From assembly GCA_963825415.1 (NCBI GenBank), contig CAWGTD010000013.1:124001-188000 (forward strand): a stretch of 64,000 nt of DNA. Reading direction: 5' to 3'. Source of the stretch: BP-464 sp963825415. Its GTDB lineage: Bacteria; Actinomycetota; Thermoleophilia; Solirubrobacterales; Solirubrobacteraceae. Below the pieces are notes generated by a model, which did not search any database, was not told where the DNA came from, and worked only from the letters and a program-made list of their open reading frames with translations. Below are positions 23,949-33,363 of this stretch, in pieces. Made by a program: the position numbers and the translations under genes. Numbering within the stretch: position 1 is the stretch's first letter; every line of letters starts with the position of its first letter.

Positions 23949-26385
23949 CTACTCGGCGGCTTCGGCGGACCCACGGCCTTCGGCCGCGTGTGCCCCGGAC
24001 GGTGCAAGCGCGATGCCGTCCGCGCCGGAGGAGACCGCATCGCCTCGCTCCGCGAGGTTCGACAGCACGCGCGGAAGATCGGCCTCGGACACCAGGACAG
24101 AGCGCGGCTTGGAGCCCTCGTAGCCGGAGATGATCCCGCGGCGTTCGAGCATGTCGATCAGCCGGCCGGCGCGCGTGTAGCCGAGGCGCAGCCGGCGCTG
24201 GAGCATCGAGGTCGACGCGGTCCCCATCTCGACCACGAGCTGGATCGCGTCGCCGAGCAGCAGGTCCTCGTCGGGATCGAAGTCGTCGTCGCCCGAGCCT
24301 TCGGCGTCTGTGGGCTCGACCTGGGCGAGCAGGTCCTCGCGCAGCTCGGGGCTGCCCTGGCGCGCCCAGAAGTCCGTGAGCTTCTCGATCTGGGACTCGT
24401 CCACATATGCGCCCTGGATGCGCTGGAGCTTGGACGTGCCGACCGGCGAGAAGAGCATGTCGCCCTGGCCCAGCAGCGACTCGGCGCCGTTCTGGTCGAG
24501 GATCACGCGCGAGTCCGTCTGCGAGCTCACCGCGAAGGCGATCCGTGACGGGACGTTGGCCTTGATCATCCCCGTGATGACGTCGACACGCGGCGACTGC
24601 GTGGCCAGCACGAGATGGATGCCGACCGCGCGCGCCTTCTGGGCCAGGCGGATGATCGAGTCCTCGACGTCGGCCGGCGCGACCATCATCAGGTCGGCGA
24701 GCTCGTCGATCACGCAGACGATGTAGGGCAGCGGCTCGTCGCTGTGGGCGATGCGGTGGCGGTTCAGCTCGGGCAGGCTGCGCGTGCGGGCCATCGACAT
24801 GATCCCGTAGCGCCACTCCATCTCGCGGACCAGGTTCTGGAGCGCGTTGGCGGCGCTGCGCGGGCTCGTGATCACCGGCGTGAGCAGGTGCGGGATGTGC
24901 TCGTAGTGGTTGAGCTCGACCTGCTTGGGGTCGACCAGCACGAGGCGCACCTCGTCGGGCCGCGCCTGGAGCAGGATCGACGAGAGCATCGCGTTGATCG
25001 CCGCGGACTTGCCTGCGCCCGTGGTGCCGGCCACGAGCAGGTGCGGCATCTTGGTCAGGTCGGCGCCGATCGCCTTGCCGGAGACGTCCTTGCCCAGCCA
25101 GACGGTCAGCGGCGACCAGTCCTTCGGCCGCGCGGAGAACACGTCGCCGAGCGTGACGATCTTGCGCTTGGCGTTGGGGACCTCGACGCCGACCGCCTGC
25201 TTGCCGGGGATCGGGGCGAGGATCCGGATGTCGGTCGCGGCCAGGGCGTAGGCGAGGTCGTCCTTGAGCTGGGCGACCTTCGACATCTTCGTGCCGGGAG
25301 CGAGGCGCAGCTCGTAGCGGGTGATGTGCGGGCCCGCGACCGCGCCCATGACCTGAGCATTGACGCCGAAGTGCCCCAGCGCCTCGATCAGCCGCGCGGC
25401 GGTCTTCTCCTGGCCGCGGGTGTCGGGCTTCAGTCCATCCTCGGTCGAGAAGCGAAGCACCGCCTTGGGCTCGGGGATCTCCCACTCCACGGGTTCGCCC
25501 TCGACATGCTGGATCGGCTCGGTCACCGGCAACTGCTCGGCGGGCTCGTCCTCGAGGTCGGCTTCGATCGGCGGCAGCTCGGCGACGACGGGCTCTTCGA
25601 CTTCCTCCAAGCCCGAGAACGGCTCTGCCTCGAGCTCGAGCGGCGGCGGCGTGACCGTACGTGTGACCACGAACGCCGTCTCATCGTCGGACTCCGGCGG
25701 CTGCACCGGTTGGTGGCGCGGGATGCGACGGCCGAGGGCCGCCAGTTCCTCCGAGCCGCGCCGTAGCGCGCGAGTGGTGTCGGCCACGCCGGTCCCGGTG
25801 ACCCGCAGCACGCCGGCAATCGATGCGCCGGTCACGAGCAGCAGCCCGGCGAGGAAGAAGAACACGGCCAGCAGGTGCGATCCGGCGGTACCGAACAGGC
25901 TCGACGTCCCGTAGAACAGCGCATCGCCGACGATCCCGCCGCGGTGCTCGAAGATCTCCGGGCGCCAGTGCTCGCTCGCCGCGCCGGGGCCGAGGCCGAA
26001 CGTGCCGGCGGCCAGCGCGAGCGTGACGGCGCCCACCAGACAGGCTGCGCCCGAGCGGAACGGCCGCGCCGCGGGCATGCACCGGGCGGAGCACCAGGAC
26101 GGCGCCGGCGGCCACGAAGCCGATCGGCGCCGCATAGCCCGCCTCGCCCACGGCGTAGCGGAGACCGCGGAGCAGCGCCTCGCCCGCCTTCCCGCCGTCC
26201 CAGTCCAGGTACAGGGGGAACGCCAGGAAGACGCCGAGGCTCACCAGCGCCAGCCCGAGAACATCGAGATGGTGCTGCTCGAGCACCGGCAGGCCCATCC
26301 GCCAGGCCGGCGCGCGGCGCGCCCGACGGCGCGTGGAAGCGCGCGGCCGCGCGCCGCGGTTCGGAGACTTGCGCCGTGGGGGCAT
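23949..26385 (-). CDS. ftsK: DNA translocase FtsK/SpoIIIE, frameshifted in this sequence
   Basis: Membrane-anchored DNA pump for chromosome segregation at division. The start (MPPRRKSPNRG) and first ~100 residues are in one frame; from about base 26080 the protein continues in another. Removing one C in GTGCATG near 26076-26082 gives 811 residues. Order: four hydrophobic segments, an acidic linker, motor domain with Walker A AGTTGAGKS and Walker B VCVIDELADLMM, then a winged-helix gamma domain (LLLGDAIQLVVEMGTAS) that reads KOPS-type sites. The gene is normally essential, so a sequence error is likely. Confidence 0.9.
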
Positions 26386-26431
26386 CAGGCGACCTTTCGA
26401 CGCGCCGGAAGTGACTCCTCCGCCCCGCACT

Positions 26432-26461
26432 TTGGCGCCCCTTAAGCCTTCGATCTACCAT
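26432..26461 (+). promoter_or_regulatory. Promoter of the two-component operon
   Basis: TTGGCG (26432-26437), 18-base spacer, TACCAT (26456-26461), then five bases to ATG at 26467. The transcript would be leaderless. Confidence 0.5.
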
Positions 26462-26466
26462 CGAGC

Positions 26467-27159
26467 ATGGACATGAATGCCTCGGGCCGCAGTGCACGCG
26501 TGCTCGTCGTCGAGGATGACGCCGAGATTGCCGGAGTCCTCCAGCGCTCCTTGCGCATGGAGGGCTACGACGTGCGCATCTCCGAGGACGGCGAGCAGGC
26601 CCTCACCGACGCCCGGGCGTTCGTTCCCGACCTTGTGGTCCTCGACCTCGGCCTGCCGCGCCTGGACGGCATGGAGGTCGCTCGCCGGCTGCGCGCGGAC
26701 GACGACGTGCCGATCCTCATGCTCACCGCCCGCGACGCCGTCGAGGCGCGAGTCGAGGGGCTCGACTCAGGCGCCGACGACTACCTCGTCAAGCCGTTCG
26801 AGCGCCAGGAGCTGCTGGCGCGGCTGCGCGCTCTGCTGCGCCGCCGGCCGCCCCGGGGCTCGGCCTCGCTGATCTGCGCCGACCTGCAGCTGAACCCGGA
26901 CACCCACGAGGTCGCCCGTGGCGAGCGCGAGGTCGAGCTGACCCAGCGCGAATTCGAGCTGCTGGAGTTCCTGATGCGCAACGAGCGCATCGTCGTGCCG
27001 CGCCAGCGCCTGCTCGAGGAGGTCTGGGGCTACGACCCGTTCGCCACGACGAACACGATCGAGGTCTTCGTCTCGAACCTTCGCCGCAAGCTCGAGGCCG
27101 AGGGCGAGCCGCGGCTTCTGCACACGATCCGCGGAGCGGGGTACGTGCTGCGTGCTTAA
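26467..27159 (+). CDS. OmpR-family response regulator
   Basis: 230 residues: receiver domain with acidic pair EDDAE, phospho-acceptor Asp in LVVLDLGLPRLDG, TARD and the lysine in LVKPFERQE; then a winged-helix DNA-binding domain ending TIRGAGYVLRA. It resembles the MprA/TcrA group. Its last bases overlap the GTG of the kinase gene. ATG at 26473 is an alternative start. The stimulus is unknown. Confidence 0.92.
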   Translation: MDMNASGRSARVLVVEDDAEIAGVLQRSLRMEGYDVRISEDGEQALTDARAFVPDLVVLDLGLPRLDGMEVARRLRADDDVPILMLTARDAVEARVEGLDSGADDYLVKPFERQELLARLRALLRRRPPRGSASLICADLQLNPDTHEVARGEREVELTQREFELLEFLMRNERIVVPRQRLLEEVWGYDPFATTNTIEVFVSNLRRKLEAEGEPRLLHTIRGAGYVLRA

Positions 27160-28552
27160 GGGAATCCGCGGCATCCCCATCCGGTGGCGGCTGGCCGGCG
27201 GCTCGGCGCTGCTGACGCTGGTCATCCTGCTCACGTTCGCGGTCGCGGTCGGCGCGCTCACGACGCGCCGCATCCGCGACGACTTCAACGTCCACGTCTC
27301 CCAGGGCGCCGACAACCTGCGCGAGCGCGTGCAGCGCAGCGTGCGCTTCGACATCGCCACGGGTGCGTTCGAGCTCGACCCGGTGAGCCTCGATGCGTTC
27401 GCATCGGCCGACCGCGCGCTGGTCCGGCTCGTCCAGCCCGACGGCACGACGCTGGTCTTCGCCACGCCCAAGCGCGGGCCGCGCTTCGGCTTCCTGGCGC
27501 TCGGCGAGGCCTCCGTGGCGAACGGGTACCGGATCGAGACGCGCTACGTCCCGCTGCCCGGCGGCTACAGCCTGATCGCGCAATACGGCCGCCCGCTTTC
27601 CGACGTCGACTCGACGGTCGACCGCGTGCGCTACCTGCTGCTGCTCGGCGTGATCGGTGGCGCGCTGCTTGCTCTGGTCGCGGGCCTGGTCGTCGCGCGC
27701 AACGCGATGCGCCCGATCGCGCGCATGACGTCGACGACGCGCGAGATCGCCCGCACGCGCGACCCCGATCGCCGCGTGCCGGTGCCGGCCGCCGACGACG
27801 AGGTCGCCGAGCTGGCGCGCACGCTCAACGAGATGCTCTCCTCGCTCGCCGACTCGCGCGAGGAGACCGAGGCGATGCTGACGCGCCAGCGCCAGTTCGT
27901 CGCCGACGCATCGCACGAGCTGCGCACGCCGCTGACCAGCGTGCTCGCGAACCTCGAGCTGCTCGTCGAGGAGCTGCGCGGCGACGAGGGCGAGGCTGCG
28001 CGCAGCGCGCTGCGGTCCTCGCGGCGGATGCGGCGCCTCGTGGCCGACCTGCTGCTGCTCGCGCGCGCGGACGTCGGGCGCGAGAGCCCGCACAAGCCGA
28101 CCGACCTGGGCGGCGTGGTCGTGGAGGCCGCCGCCGAGCTCGAGCCTGTCGCCACCGATCACGAGGTGACGGTGGAAGCGGGCCACGCCGTGGTGCAGGG
28201 CGCCCGCGACGACCTTCACCGCATGGCGCTGAACCTGATGGAGAACGCCGTGCGGCACACGCCGCCGGGGACCCATGTGCATGCCGAGGTGACAAGCGTC
28301 AACGGCAGCGCGCGGCTGGTGGTGTCCGACGACGGGCCCGGCGTGCCCGAGGAGCTGCGCGACCGCATCTTCGAGCGCTTCGTCCGCGGCGAGGGCGACC
28401 GCGGCCGCTCGTTCGGCCTCGGCCTCTCGATCGTCAACGCCGTGGCGGCCTCGCACGGCGGCGCCGTGCGCCTCGAGAGCCCACCCGACGGCGGGGCGCG
28501 GTTCGTGGTCGAGCTGCCGATGGTGCGCGTCCCCGAGACGGCTACGGTCTGA
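27152..28552 (+). CDS. Sensor histidine kinase (HAMP, HisKA, HATPase)
   Basis: 466 residues: TM1 (about 15-38), an extracytoplasmic sensor of about 110 residues, TM2 (about 158-182), HAMP with AADDEVAELARTLNEM, HisKA with FVADASHELRTPL (phosphorylated His), N-box NLMENAVRHT, G1 SDDGPGVPEE and G2 FGLGLSIVNAVA. It is the partner of the regulator before it (GTG start overlaps by 8 bases). The next gene, a Tim44-like membrane protein, starts two bases after its stop and may be part of the same response. Confidence 0.92.
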   Translation: MLKGIRGIPIRWRLAGGSALLTLVILLTFAVAVGALTTRRIRDDFNVHVSQGADNLRERVQRSVRFDIATGAFELDPVSLDAFASADRALVRLVQPDGTTLVFATPKRGPRFGFLALGEASVANGYRIETRYVPLPGGYSLIAQYGRPLSDVDSTVDRVRYLLLLGVIGGALLALVAGLVVARNAMRPIARMTSTTREIARTRDPDRRVPVPAADDEVAELARTLNEMLSSLADSREETEAMLTRQRQFVADASHELRTPLTSVLANLELLVEELRGDEGEAARSALRSSRRMRRLVADLLLLARADVGRESPHKPTDLGGVVVEAAAELEPVATDHEVTVEAGHAVVQGARDDLHRMALNLMENAVRHTPPGTHVHAEVTSVNGSARLVVSDDGPGVPEELRDRIFERFVRGEGDRGRSFGLGLSIVNAVAASHGGAVRLESPPDGGARFVVELPMVRVPETATV

Positions 28553-28554
28553 CC

Positions 28555-29878
28555 ATGCGTCGCCTCGCTCCGCTCGCCGGCCTGCTGGTCGCGCTCGTCG
28601 TCGCCGCGCCCGCGCTGGCCGGCGCCGGCGGTGGCAGCTCGGGCTACGGCGGCGGGGGTGGCGGCGGAGGCGGCGGGTTCTCCGGCGGCGGCGGCAGCGG
28701 CGGCGGCTCGGGCGGCGGGAGCCCGTGGGTCGGGCTGATCATCATCCTCGTCGTCCTCGCGTTCCTGGCCATCGGCGCGTTCAGCGCCTGGCGGCTGCGC
28801 AGGCGCCGGCGCGAGCGCGCGGCGCGGGTCACGGTGGCGTCGGCCGAGGCCGCCGCGGAGGATCCCGACTTCGGCGCCGAGCTCGTCCTCGGTGCGGCGC
28901 GCCAGCTCTACCGCGATTGCCAGGTCGCCTGGGACGAGCGCGACCGCGCCCGGCTGGCCGAGCTCGTGGGCACCGACCTGCTGGCCGAGTGGACGCGCCG
29001 GCTGGACGACTTCGACGCCAAGGGCTGGCACAACCGCGTCGAGGTCAAGGGCGACCCGGTGATCGAGTACCTCGGCCTCGTCAACCGCGAGGACGAGGAC
29101 GACGACCGCGTGGTCGTGCGGATCAGCGCCCACCAGCGCGACTTCATCGAGACCGCCAACGGCGGCAAGGTCCTCAAGGACGGCGCCAAGACCGAGGAGG
29201 TCGACGTCGCCGAGTGGTGGACGCTCGCCCGGCACGACGACCGCTGGATCTGCGTGTCGATCGAGCAGGACGCCGAGGGCGTCCACCACCTCGACGACAA
29301 GCTCGTCACGACCCCGGACGCCGACGAGCAGGCGCTGCGCGACGACTCGCTGGTCGAGCTCGCCACCGCCGACGCCGCGCCGGCGACGCGTCAAGACGGC
29401 CGAGATCGCCGACCTCGATTTCGACGGCGACGCCCGCGCCGCCGCGCTCGACCTGTCGCTGGCCGACGCGCGCTTCGCCCCCGACGTGCTGGAGATCGCC
29501 GTGCGCCGCGCGGTCGCCGGCTGGGCCGAGGCGGTCGACGGCGACGACAAGGCGCTGCTCGCGGTGGCACATCCCGACGCGCTCGAGGCGCTGCTGCACC
29601 CGGGCGACCCGGACGGCCGCACCCGCCTCGTGGTCCGCGGCCCGGTCGTCGAGAAGGTGCGCATCACAAACCTCGACGCCGCCGCCGATCCCGCGCAGAT
29701 GACCGTCGAGGTGACGGTCAGGGGCCGCCGCTACATCGAGGACCGCGCCACGGCCGAGGTCCTCTCTGGTTCCCAGTCGACCGAGACGACCTTCACCGAG
29801 CACTGGACGCTCGCCATCGACGGCCCCGAGGCCGACCCGTGGCGGATCGTCGACGCCGCCGCCCCGCTCGCCCGCTAG
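28555..29878 (+). CDS. Tim44-like domain membrane protein, frameshifted in this sequence
   Basis: A signal-like N-terminus (MRRLAPLAGLLVALVVAAP), a Gly/Ser-rich stretch, a transmembrane segment near residues 58-80, a basic RRRRRERAARV stop-transfer, then a Tim44-like domain (LGAARQLYRDCQVAWDERD; VAEWWTLARHDDRW). From about base 29388 the reading continues in the next frame (TAEIADLDFDGDARAAAL) into a second similar domain ending WRIVDAAAPLAR. Removing one base near 29386-29392 gives 440 residues. The C-terminal half again has TTFTEHWTLAIDG, so the domain is duplicated. The function of bacterial Tim44-like proteins is unclear. Confidence 0.75.
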
Positions 29879-29922
29879 CGGCGACTGCTGCTTTCGGTAA
29901 GAAGCGGGTGTGGCGGGGACGG

Positions 29923-30077
29923 GCAGTTAGGGGGTGTGAGCGGTTGCGGTGGCGCCAACCCGCGCGCTCTTCGCAAGCAACCGGGGGTGTCGTGGGACCC
30001 TCACGAAAGGGGTGTGCCTCGGAACTTGCGCCCAGCGAAAGCTGCGGGGCACACCCCCGACCACGCTCCCTAACTGC
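29923..30077 (+). ncRNA. Candidate structured RNA or repeat element between convergent genes
   Basis: In a 254-base gap (29879-30132) with no gene, GCAGTTAGGG (29923-29932) pairs perfectly with CCCTAACTGC (30068-30077). Inside are hairpin 1 (CGGTTGC 29941-29947 with GCAACCG 29977-29983), hairpin 2 (GTGGG 29992-29996 with CTCAC 30000-30004) and hairpin 3 (GGGGTGTGCC 30009-30018 with GGCACACCCC 30048-30057), the last capped by CAGC-GAAA-GCTG, a GNRA tetraloop when read on the plus strand. Two more copies of the GGGGTGT arm can pair with the same 3' arm. It is not a family I recognise. A REP-type palindrome or a bidirectional terminator are alternatives. Confidence 0.45.
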
Positions 30078-30132
30078 GAACGCGAGTCACAGAACACGCA
30101 CGCACCTGCGGCACAACAGCATCGGCCCGCTA

Positions 30133-31800
30133 CTAGACCTCGACGACGACCGGCAGGACCATCGGCCGGCGGCGCAGGCGCTCGTAGACCAGCTCGGCGA
30201 GGTCGTCGTGGAGGACCTTCTGGAGCAGGTCGATCTCGCGGATCTCGTCCTTGGCCGCGCGGGCCAGCGAGCGCTCGACGGTGTCGCGCAGGTCGTCGAG
30301 CAGGCCCTCGGCGTCCTCGGGATAGGGCACGCCTCGGAAGATCACCTCGGGATCGGCGACCGAGGAGCCGTCCTGCTCGGAGATCGTGGCCACGACCACG
30401 AAGATCCCGTCGTTGGAGAGCATGCGGCGGTCGCGCAGCGCCACGTCGGTGGGGTCGCCGATGTCCATGCCGTCGACGAAGATCATCCCGGCCTGCTCGC
30501 GATCGCCCCATGCGGCCTTGCCGTCCTTGCCGATCTCGAGCGGGAGGCCGTTCTCGCCGCCGAAGATCCGGTCGGACTCGATGCCGAGCGACTCGGCCAG
30601 CTTGCCGTGCAGGCGGATGCGCTTGTAGTCGCCGTGGAACGGCATCACGTAGCGCGGCTTGACGAGGTTGAGCATCAGCTTGATCTCCTCGCCGAAGCCG
30701 TGCCCGGACGCGTGGATCGCGGCGTCACGGGTCGTGATCACGTCGCAGCCGATGTGGAAGAGCCGGTCGACGGTCTCGTTGACCGCTCGCTCGTTGCCGG
30801 GAATCGGCGTGGCGCTGAAGACCACGGTGTCGCCGCTGTGGAGCTCGACCTGCGGGTGGTCGTCGTGGGCCATGCGCCGCAGGGCGGACATCGGCTCGCC
30901 CTGGGAGCCGGTCGACATGATGACCAGCCGCTCCTCGGGGAAGTCGGAGATCTCGCGGGGCTGGACGAGCATGCCCTCGGGCACGTCGATGTGCCCCAGC
31001 GAGCGCCCGATGTTGACGTTCTTGCGCATCGAGCGGCCCACGAGCGCGACCTTGCGATCCAGCGCGGCAGCCGCGTCGACGACCTGCTGGACGCGGTGGA
31101 TGTTCGAGGCGAAGCTCGTCACGACGATCCGCCCCTCGCAGCGCGCGAAGACCTCCTCGAGCTTGGGCCCGACGACGGACTCGCTGGGTGAGAACCCCGG
31201 CCGGTCGGCGTTGGTCGAGTCCCCGCAGAGCAGCAGGATCCCCTCGCGGCCCAGCTCGGCCAGGCGCCCGACATCGGCCGGCACGCCGTCGACAGGCGTC
31301 TGGTCGAACTTGTAGTCGCCGGTGATCAGGACGGTCCCGAGGTCGGTGTGGATCGCCACCGCGCACGCGTCGGGGATCGAGTGGGTCATGTGGATCAGCT
31401 CGACGTCGAACGGGCCGAGCTTCAGCGGCTCGCCGGGGTCGACGTCGGTGACCGGCACGTCCTTGAGCCGGTGCTCGTCGAGCTTCGAGCGCGCCATCGC
31501 CATGGTCAGCTTGCCTCCGAAGACCGGCAGGTCGACGCCGAGCTCGCGCTGGAGGAAGGGCAGACAGCCGAGATGGTCCTCGTGCCCGTGGGTGACCACG
31601 ATGCCCTCGATGTCCTCGACCCGGTCGCGCAGGTAGGCGAAGTCGGGCAGCACGAGGTCGATGCCCATCATCTCGGCCGTCGGGAACCTCAGGCCCACGT
31701 CCACGACGAGGATCCGCCCGTCGAGCTCGACGACGGTCATGTTCTTGCCGATCTCCCCCAGCCCGCCGAGGGGGAGCACACGTAGCGAACCGCTGCTCAC
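30133..31800 (-). CDS. rnj: Ribonuclease J
   Basis: Metallo-beta-lactamase/beta-CASP nuclease with 5'-3' exo- and endonuclease activity in mRNA decay. The 555-residue protein has LPLGGLGEIGKNM at the start, metal motif THGHEDHLG, ITGDYKFD, CGDSTNADRPGFSPSE, and the beta-CASP motifs STGSQGEP, ATPIPGNE and ASGHG. GTG at 31800 overlaps the dapA stop (GTGA), the common dapA-rnj pair of Actinobacteria. Confidence 0.95.
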   Translation of the reverse strand: MSSGSLRVLPLGGLGEIGKNMTVVELDGRILVVDVGLRFPTAEMMGIDLVLPDFAYLRDRVEDIEGIVVTHGHEDHLGCLPFLQRELGVDLPVFGGKLTMAMARSKLDEHRLKDVPVTDVDPGEPLKLGPFDVELIHMTHSIPDACAVAIHTDLGTVLITGDYKFDQTPVDGVPADVGRLAELGREGILLLCGDSTNADRPGFSPSESVVGPKLEEVFARCEGRIVVTSFASNIHRVQQVVDAAAALDRKVALVGRSMRKNVNIGRSLGHIDVPEGMLVQPREISDFPEERLVIMSTGSQGEPMSALRRMAHDDHPQVELHSGDTVVFSATPIPGNERAVNETVDRLFHIGCDVITTRDAAIHASGHGFGEEIKLMLNLVKPRYVMPFHGDYKRIRLHGKLAESLGIESDRIFGGENGLPLEIGKDGKAAWGDREQAGMIFVDGMDIGDPTDVALRDRRMLSNDGIFVVVATISEQDGSSVADPEVIFRGVPYPEDAEGLLDDLRDTVERSLARAAKDEIREIDLLQKVLHDDLAELVYERLRRRPMVLPVVVEV

Positions 31801-32648
31801 GCGGCGGTCAGGACTCCGTGATGCTCGAGCGCGGCGCGCACCAGCTCGGTGCGCTCCTCGTCGGCCTCCACCAGCGGCAGGCGCAGGCGCGCCGAGCACA
31901 GCCCGATCAGCTCGCAGGCCTTCTTGATCGGGATCGGGTTGTGCCAGCCGGTGGCGGCGTAGACGTCCTGGAGTCCCGCATCGATATCCGCCCGCTTGTC
32001 GGGCTCGTCGAGCATCTGGCGCATCTCGTCACCCACGACGTGGCTGGCGACCAGGATCCCGCCGGCCCCGCCGAGGTCGAGCACGCGCGCGAACGTGTTG
32101 TCGTTGCCGGCGTAGAGGTCGAGCCCGTCGATCAGCGCCAGCGCGTCGTCGTTGGCCTGCTTGACCCCGCTGATGTTGTCGATCTGCCCGAGCCGCGCCA
32201 GGAGGTCGTTGGGGATGTCGAGCGACGTCCGCGACGGGATGTTGTAGAGCAGGATCGGCTTGTCGGTGGCCCGCGCGATCTCGGTGTAGTGGGCCACGAG
32301 CCCGCGCGGGTCGGGGCGGTTGTAGTACGGGGTGACCGACAGGATCCCGTCGACTCCCAGCGCGGTGGCGCTCTCGGTCATCTCCATCGCGTGGCGCGTG
32401 TCGTTGGAGCCGGTGCCCGCCACCACGGTCTTGCCCTCGGGGCGTTCCGCAACCGTGAGCTCGACCAGCCGCAGGTGCTCCTCGTCGGTCAGCGTCGAGG
32501 CCTCCCCCGTGCTGCCGCAGACGACCACGCCGTCGGAGCCGTGCTCGCAGACGTGCTGCAGGACGCGGACGTAGGCCTCCTCGTCGACCTCGCCGCGGTC
32601 GTCGAACGGCGTGACGATCGCCGTCAGCATGGCGCCGAGCGCGGGCAT
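31797..32648 (-). CDS. dapA: 4-hydroxy-tetrahydrodipicolinate synthase
   Basis: Condenses pyruvate with aspartate semialdehyde, the first committed step toward DAP and lysine. The 283-residue TIM-barrel has VVVCGSTGEAST for the pyruvate carboxylate, LLYNIPSRT with the catalytic Tyr and the Schiff-base lysine in ISGVKQAND. ATG at 32648 follows GATACT by seven bases with no Shine-Dalgarno, so the dapA-rnj mRNA is probably leaderless. Confidence 0.95.
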   Translation of the reverse strand: MPALGAMLTAIVTPFDDRGEVDEEAYVRVLQHVCEHGSDGVVVCGSTGEASTLTDEEHLRLVELTVAERPEGKTVVAGTGSNDTRHAMEMTESATALGVDGILSVTPYYNRPDPRGLVAHYTEIARATDKPILLYNIPSRTSLDIPNDLLARLGQIDNISGVKQANDDALALIDGLDLYAGNDNTFARVLDLGGAGGILVASHVVGDEMRQMLDEPDKRADIDAGLQDVYAATGWHNPIPIKKACELIGLCSARLRLPLVEADEERTELVRAALEHHGVLTAA

Positions 32649-32655
32649 GGGCCTG

Positions 32656-32692
32656 AGTATCGCAAGGCTCCGAGCGGCACGGCGGCTAGCGT
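32656..32692. promoter_or_regulatory. Divergent leaderless promoters for dapA and the YczE-like gene
   Basis: Minus strand: GATACT (32661-32656), then seven bases to the dapA ATG. Plus strand: TAGCGT (32687-32692), then nine bases to ATG at 32702. The 53-base gap holds nothing else. Confidence 0.45.
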
Positions 32693-32701
32693 CGTGCCGC
32701 C

Positions 32702-33310
32702 ATGCCCCCGCCCTCCCTCTGGCGCGCCGGTCCGCTGCGCCTGACGCTGCTGGTGCTGGGTTTGTGGGTCTTCGGTACCGGCGAGGCGTGCATCGTCGCC
32801 GCCGGGCTGGGCAACTCGCCGTGGACCGTGCTCGCCCAGGGCGTCGCCAACCACACGCCGATGGGGATCGGCGAGGCGACGATCGCCATCTCGGTCGGAG
32901 TCCTCGCGCTCTGGATCCCGCTACGCCAGAGGCCCGGGCTGGGGACGGTCCTGAACGCGATCGTCATCGGGCTGGCGATCGCCGCGATGCTCCCGGTGCT
33001 GCCTTCCGATCCCGAACACGTGGGCGCGTGGGGGCTGCTGGCGGGCGGCATCGGCCTCGTCGCGGTCGGCAGCGGCTTCTACCTCGGCGCGCGGCTCGGC
33101 CCCGGGCCGCGCGACGGCCTGATGACCGGGCTCAGCGCACGCACCGGCCGCTCTTTGCGGCTGATCCGGACGCTGATCGAGGGCAGCGCCATGATCGGCG
33201 GCTTTCTGCTCGGCGGGCGCATCGGCGTCGGGACGGTGGCCTTCGCCGCGCTCGTCGGGCCCGGCGTGCAGGCCGCGCTGGGCATCATCGGCCCGCGGAT
33301 GCCCCGGTAA
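32702..33310 (+). CDS. YczE/YyaS/YitT-family membrane protein
   Basis: 202 residues with about five or six hydrophobic segments. It has the family look: FGTGEACIVAAGLGNSPWTVLAQGV near residue 25 and ARLGPGPRDGLMTGLSARTGRS near 125, giving glycine-rich re-entrant stretches. Proteins of this group are uncharacterised integral membrane proteins. A strong hairpin follows its stop, so it is probably a single-gene unit. Confidence 0.8.
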   Translation: MPPPSLWRAGPLRLTLLVLGLWVFGTGEACIVAAGLGNSPWTVLAQGVANHTPMGIGEATIAISVGVLALWIPLRQRPGLGTVLNAIVIGLAIAAMLPVLPSDPEHVGAWGLLAGGIGLVAVGSGFYLGARLGPGPRDGLMTGLSARTGRSLRLIRTLIEGSAMIGGFLLGGRIGVGTVAFAALVGPGVQAALGIIGPRMPR

Positions 33311-33317
33311 CCGCCCC

Positions 33318-33334
33318 ACCCGCCCGGGGCGGGT
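33318..33334 (+). terminator. Hairpin after the YczE-like gene
   Basis: ACCCGCC (33318-33324) pairs with GGCGGGT (33328-33334) around a three-base loop, eight bases past the stop. It is followed by TGGTCT, not a T tract. Confidence 0.5.
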
Positions 33335-33351
33335 TGGTCTGCTTCGCGGGC

Positions 33352-33357
33352 TAGGTT
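33352..33357 (+). promoter_or_regulatory. -10 box for leaderless recD2
   Basis: TAGGTT, then CGGATC, then the GTG start at 33364. No Shine-Dalgarno. Confidence 0.45.
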
Positions 33358-33363
33358 CGGATC

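Noticed and set aside
27184..31191. A 1335-codon open frame on the plus strand
   Set aside because: It runs out of phase through the kinase gene, contains the first half of the Tim44-like gene, and then continues antisense to rnj. Only the Tim44 part (from 28555) is protein-like; the rest is the usual G+C-rich shadow.
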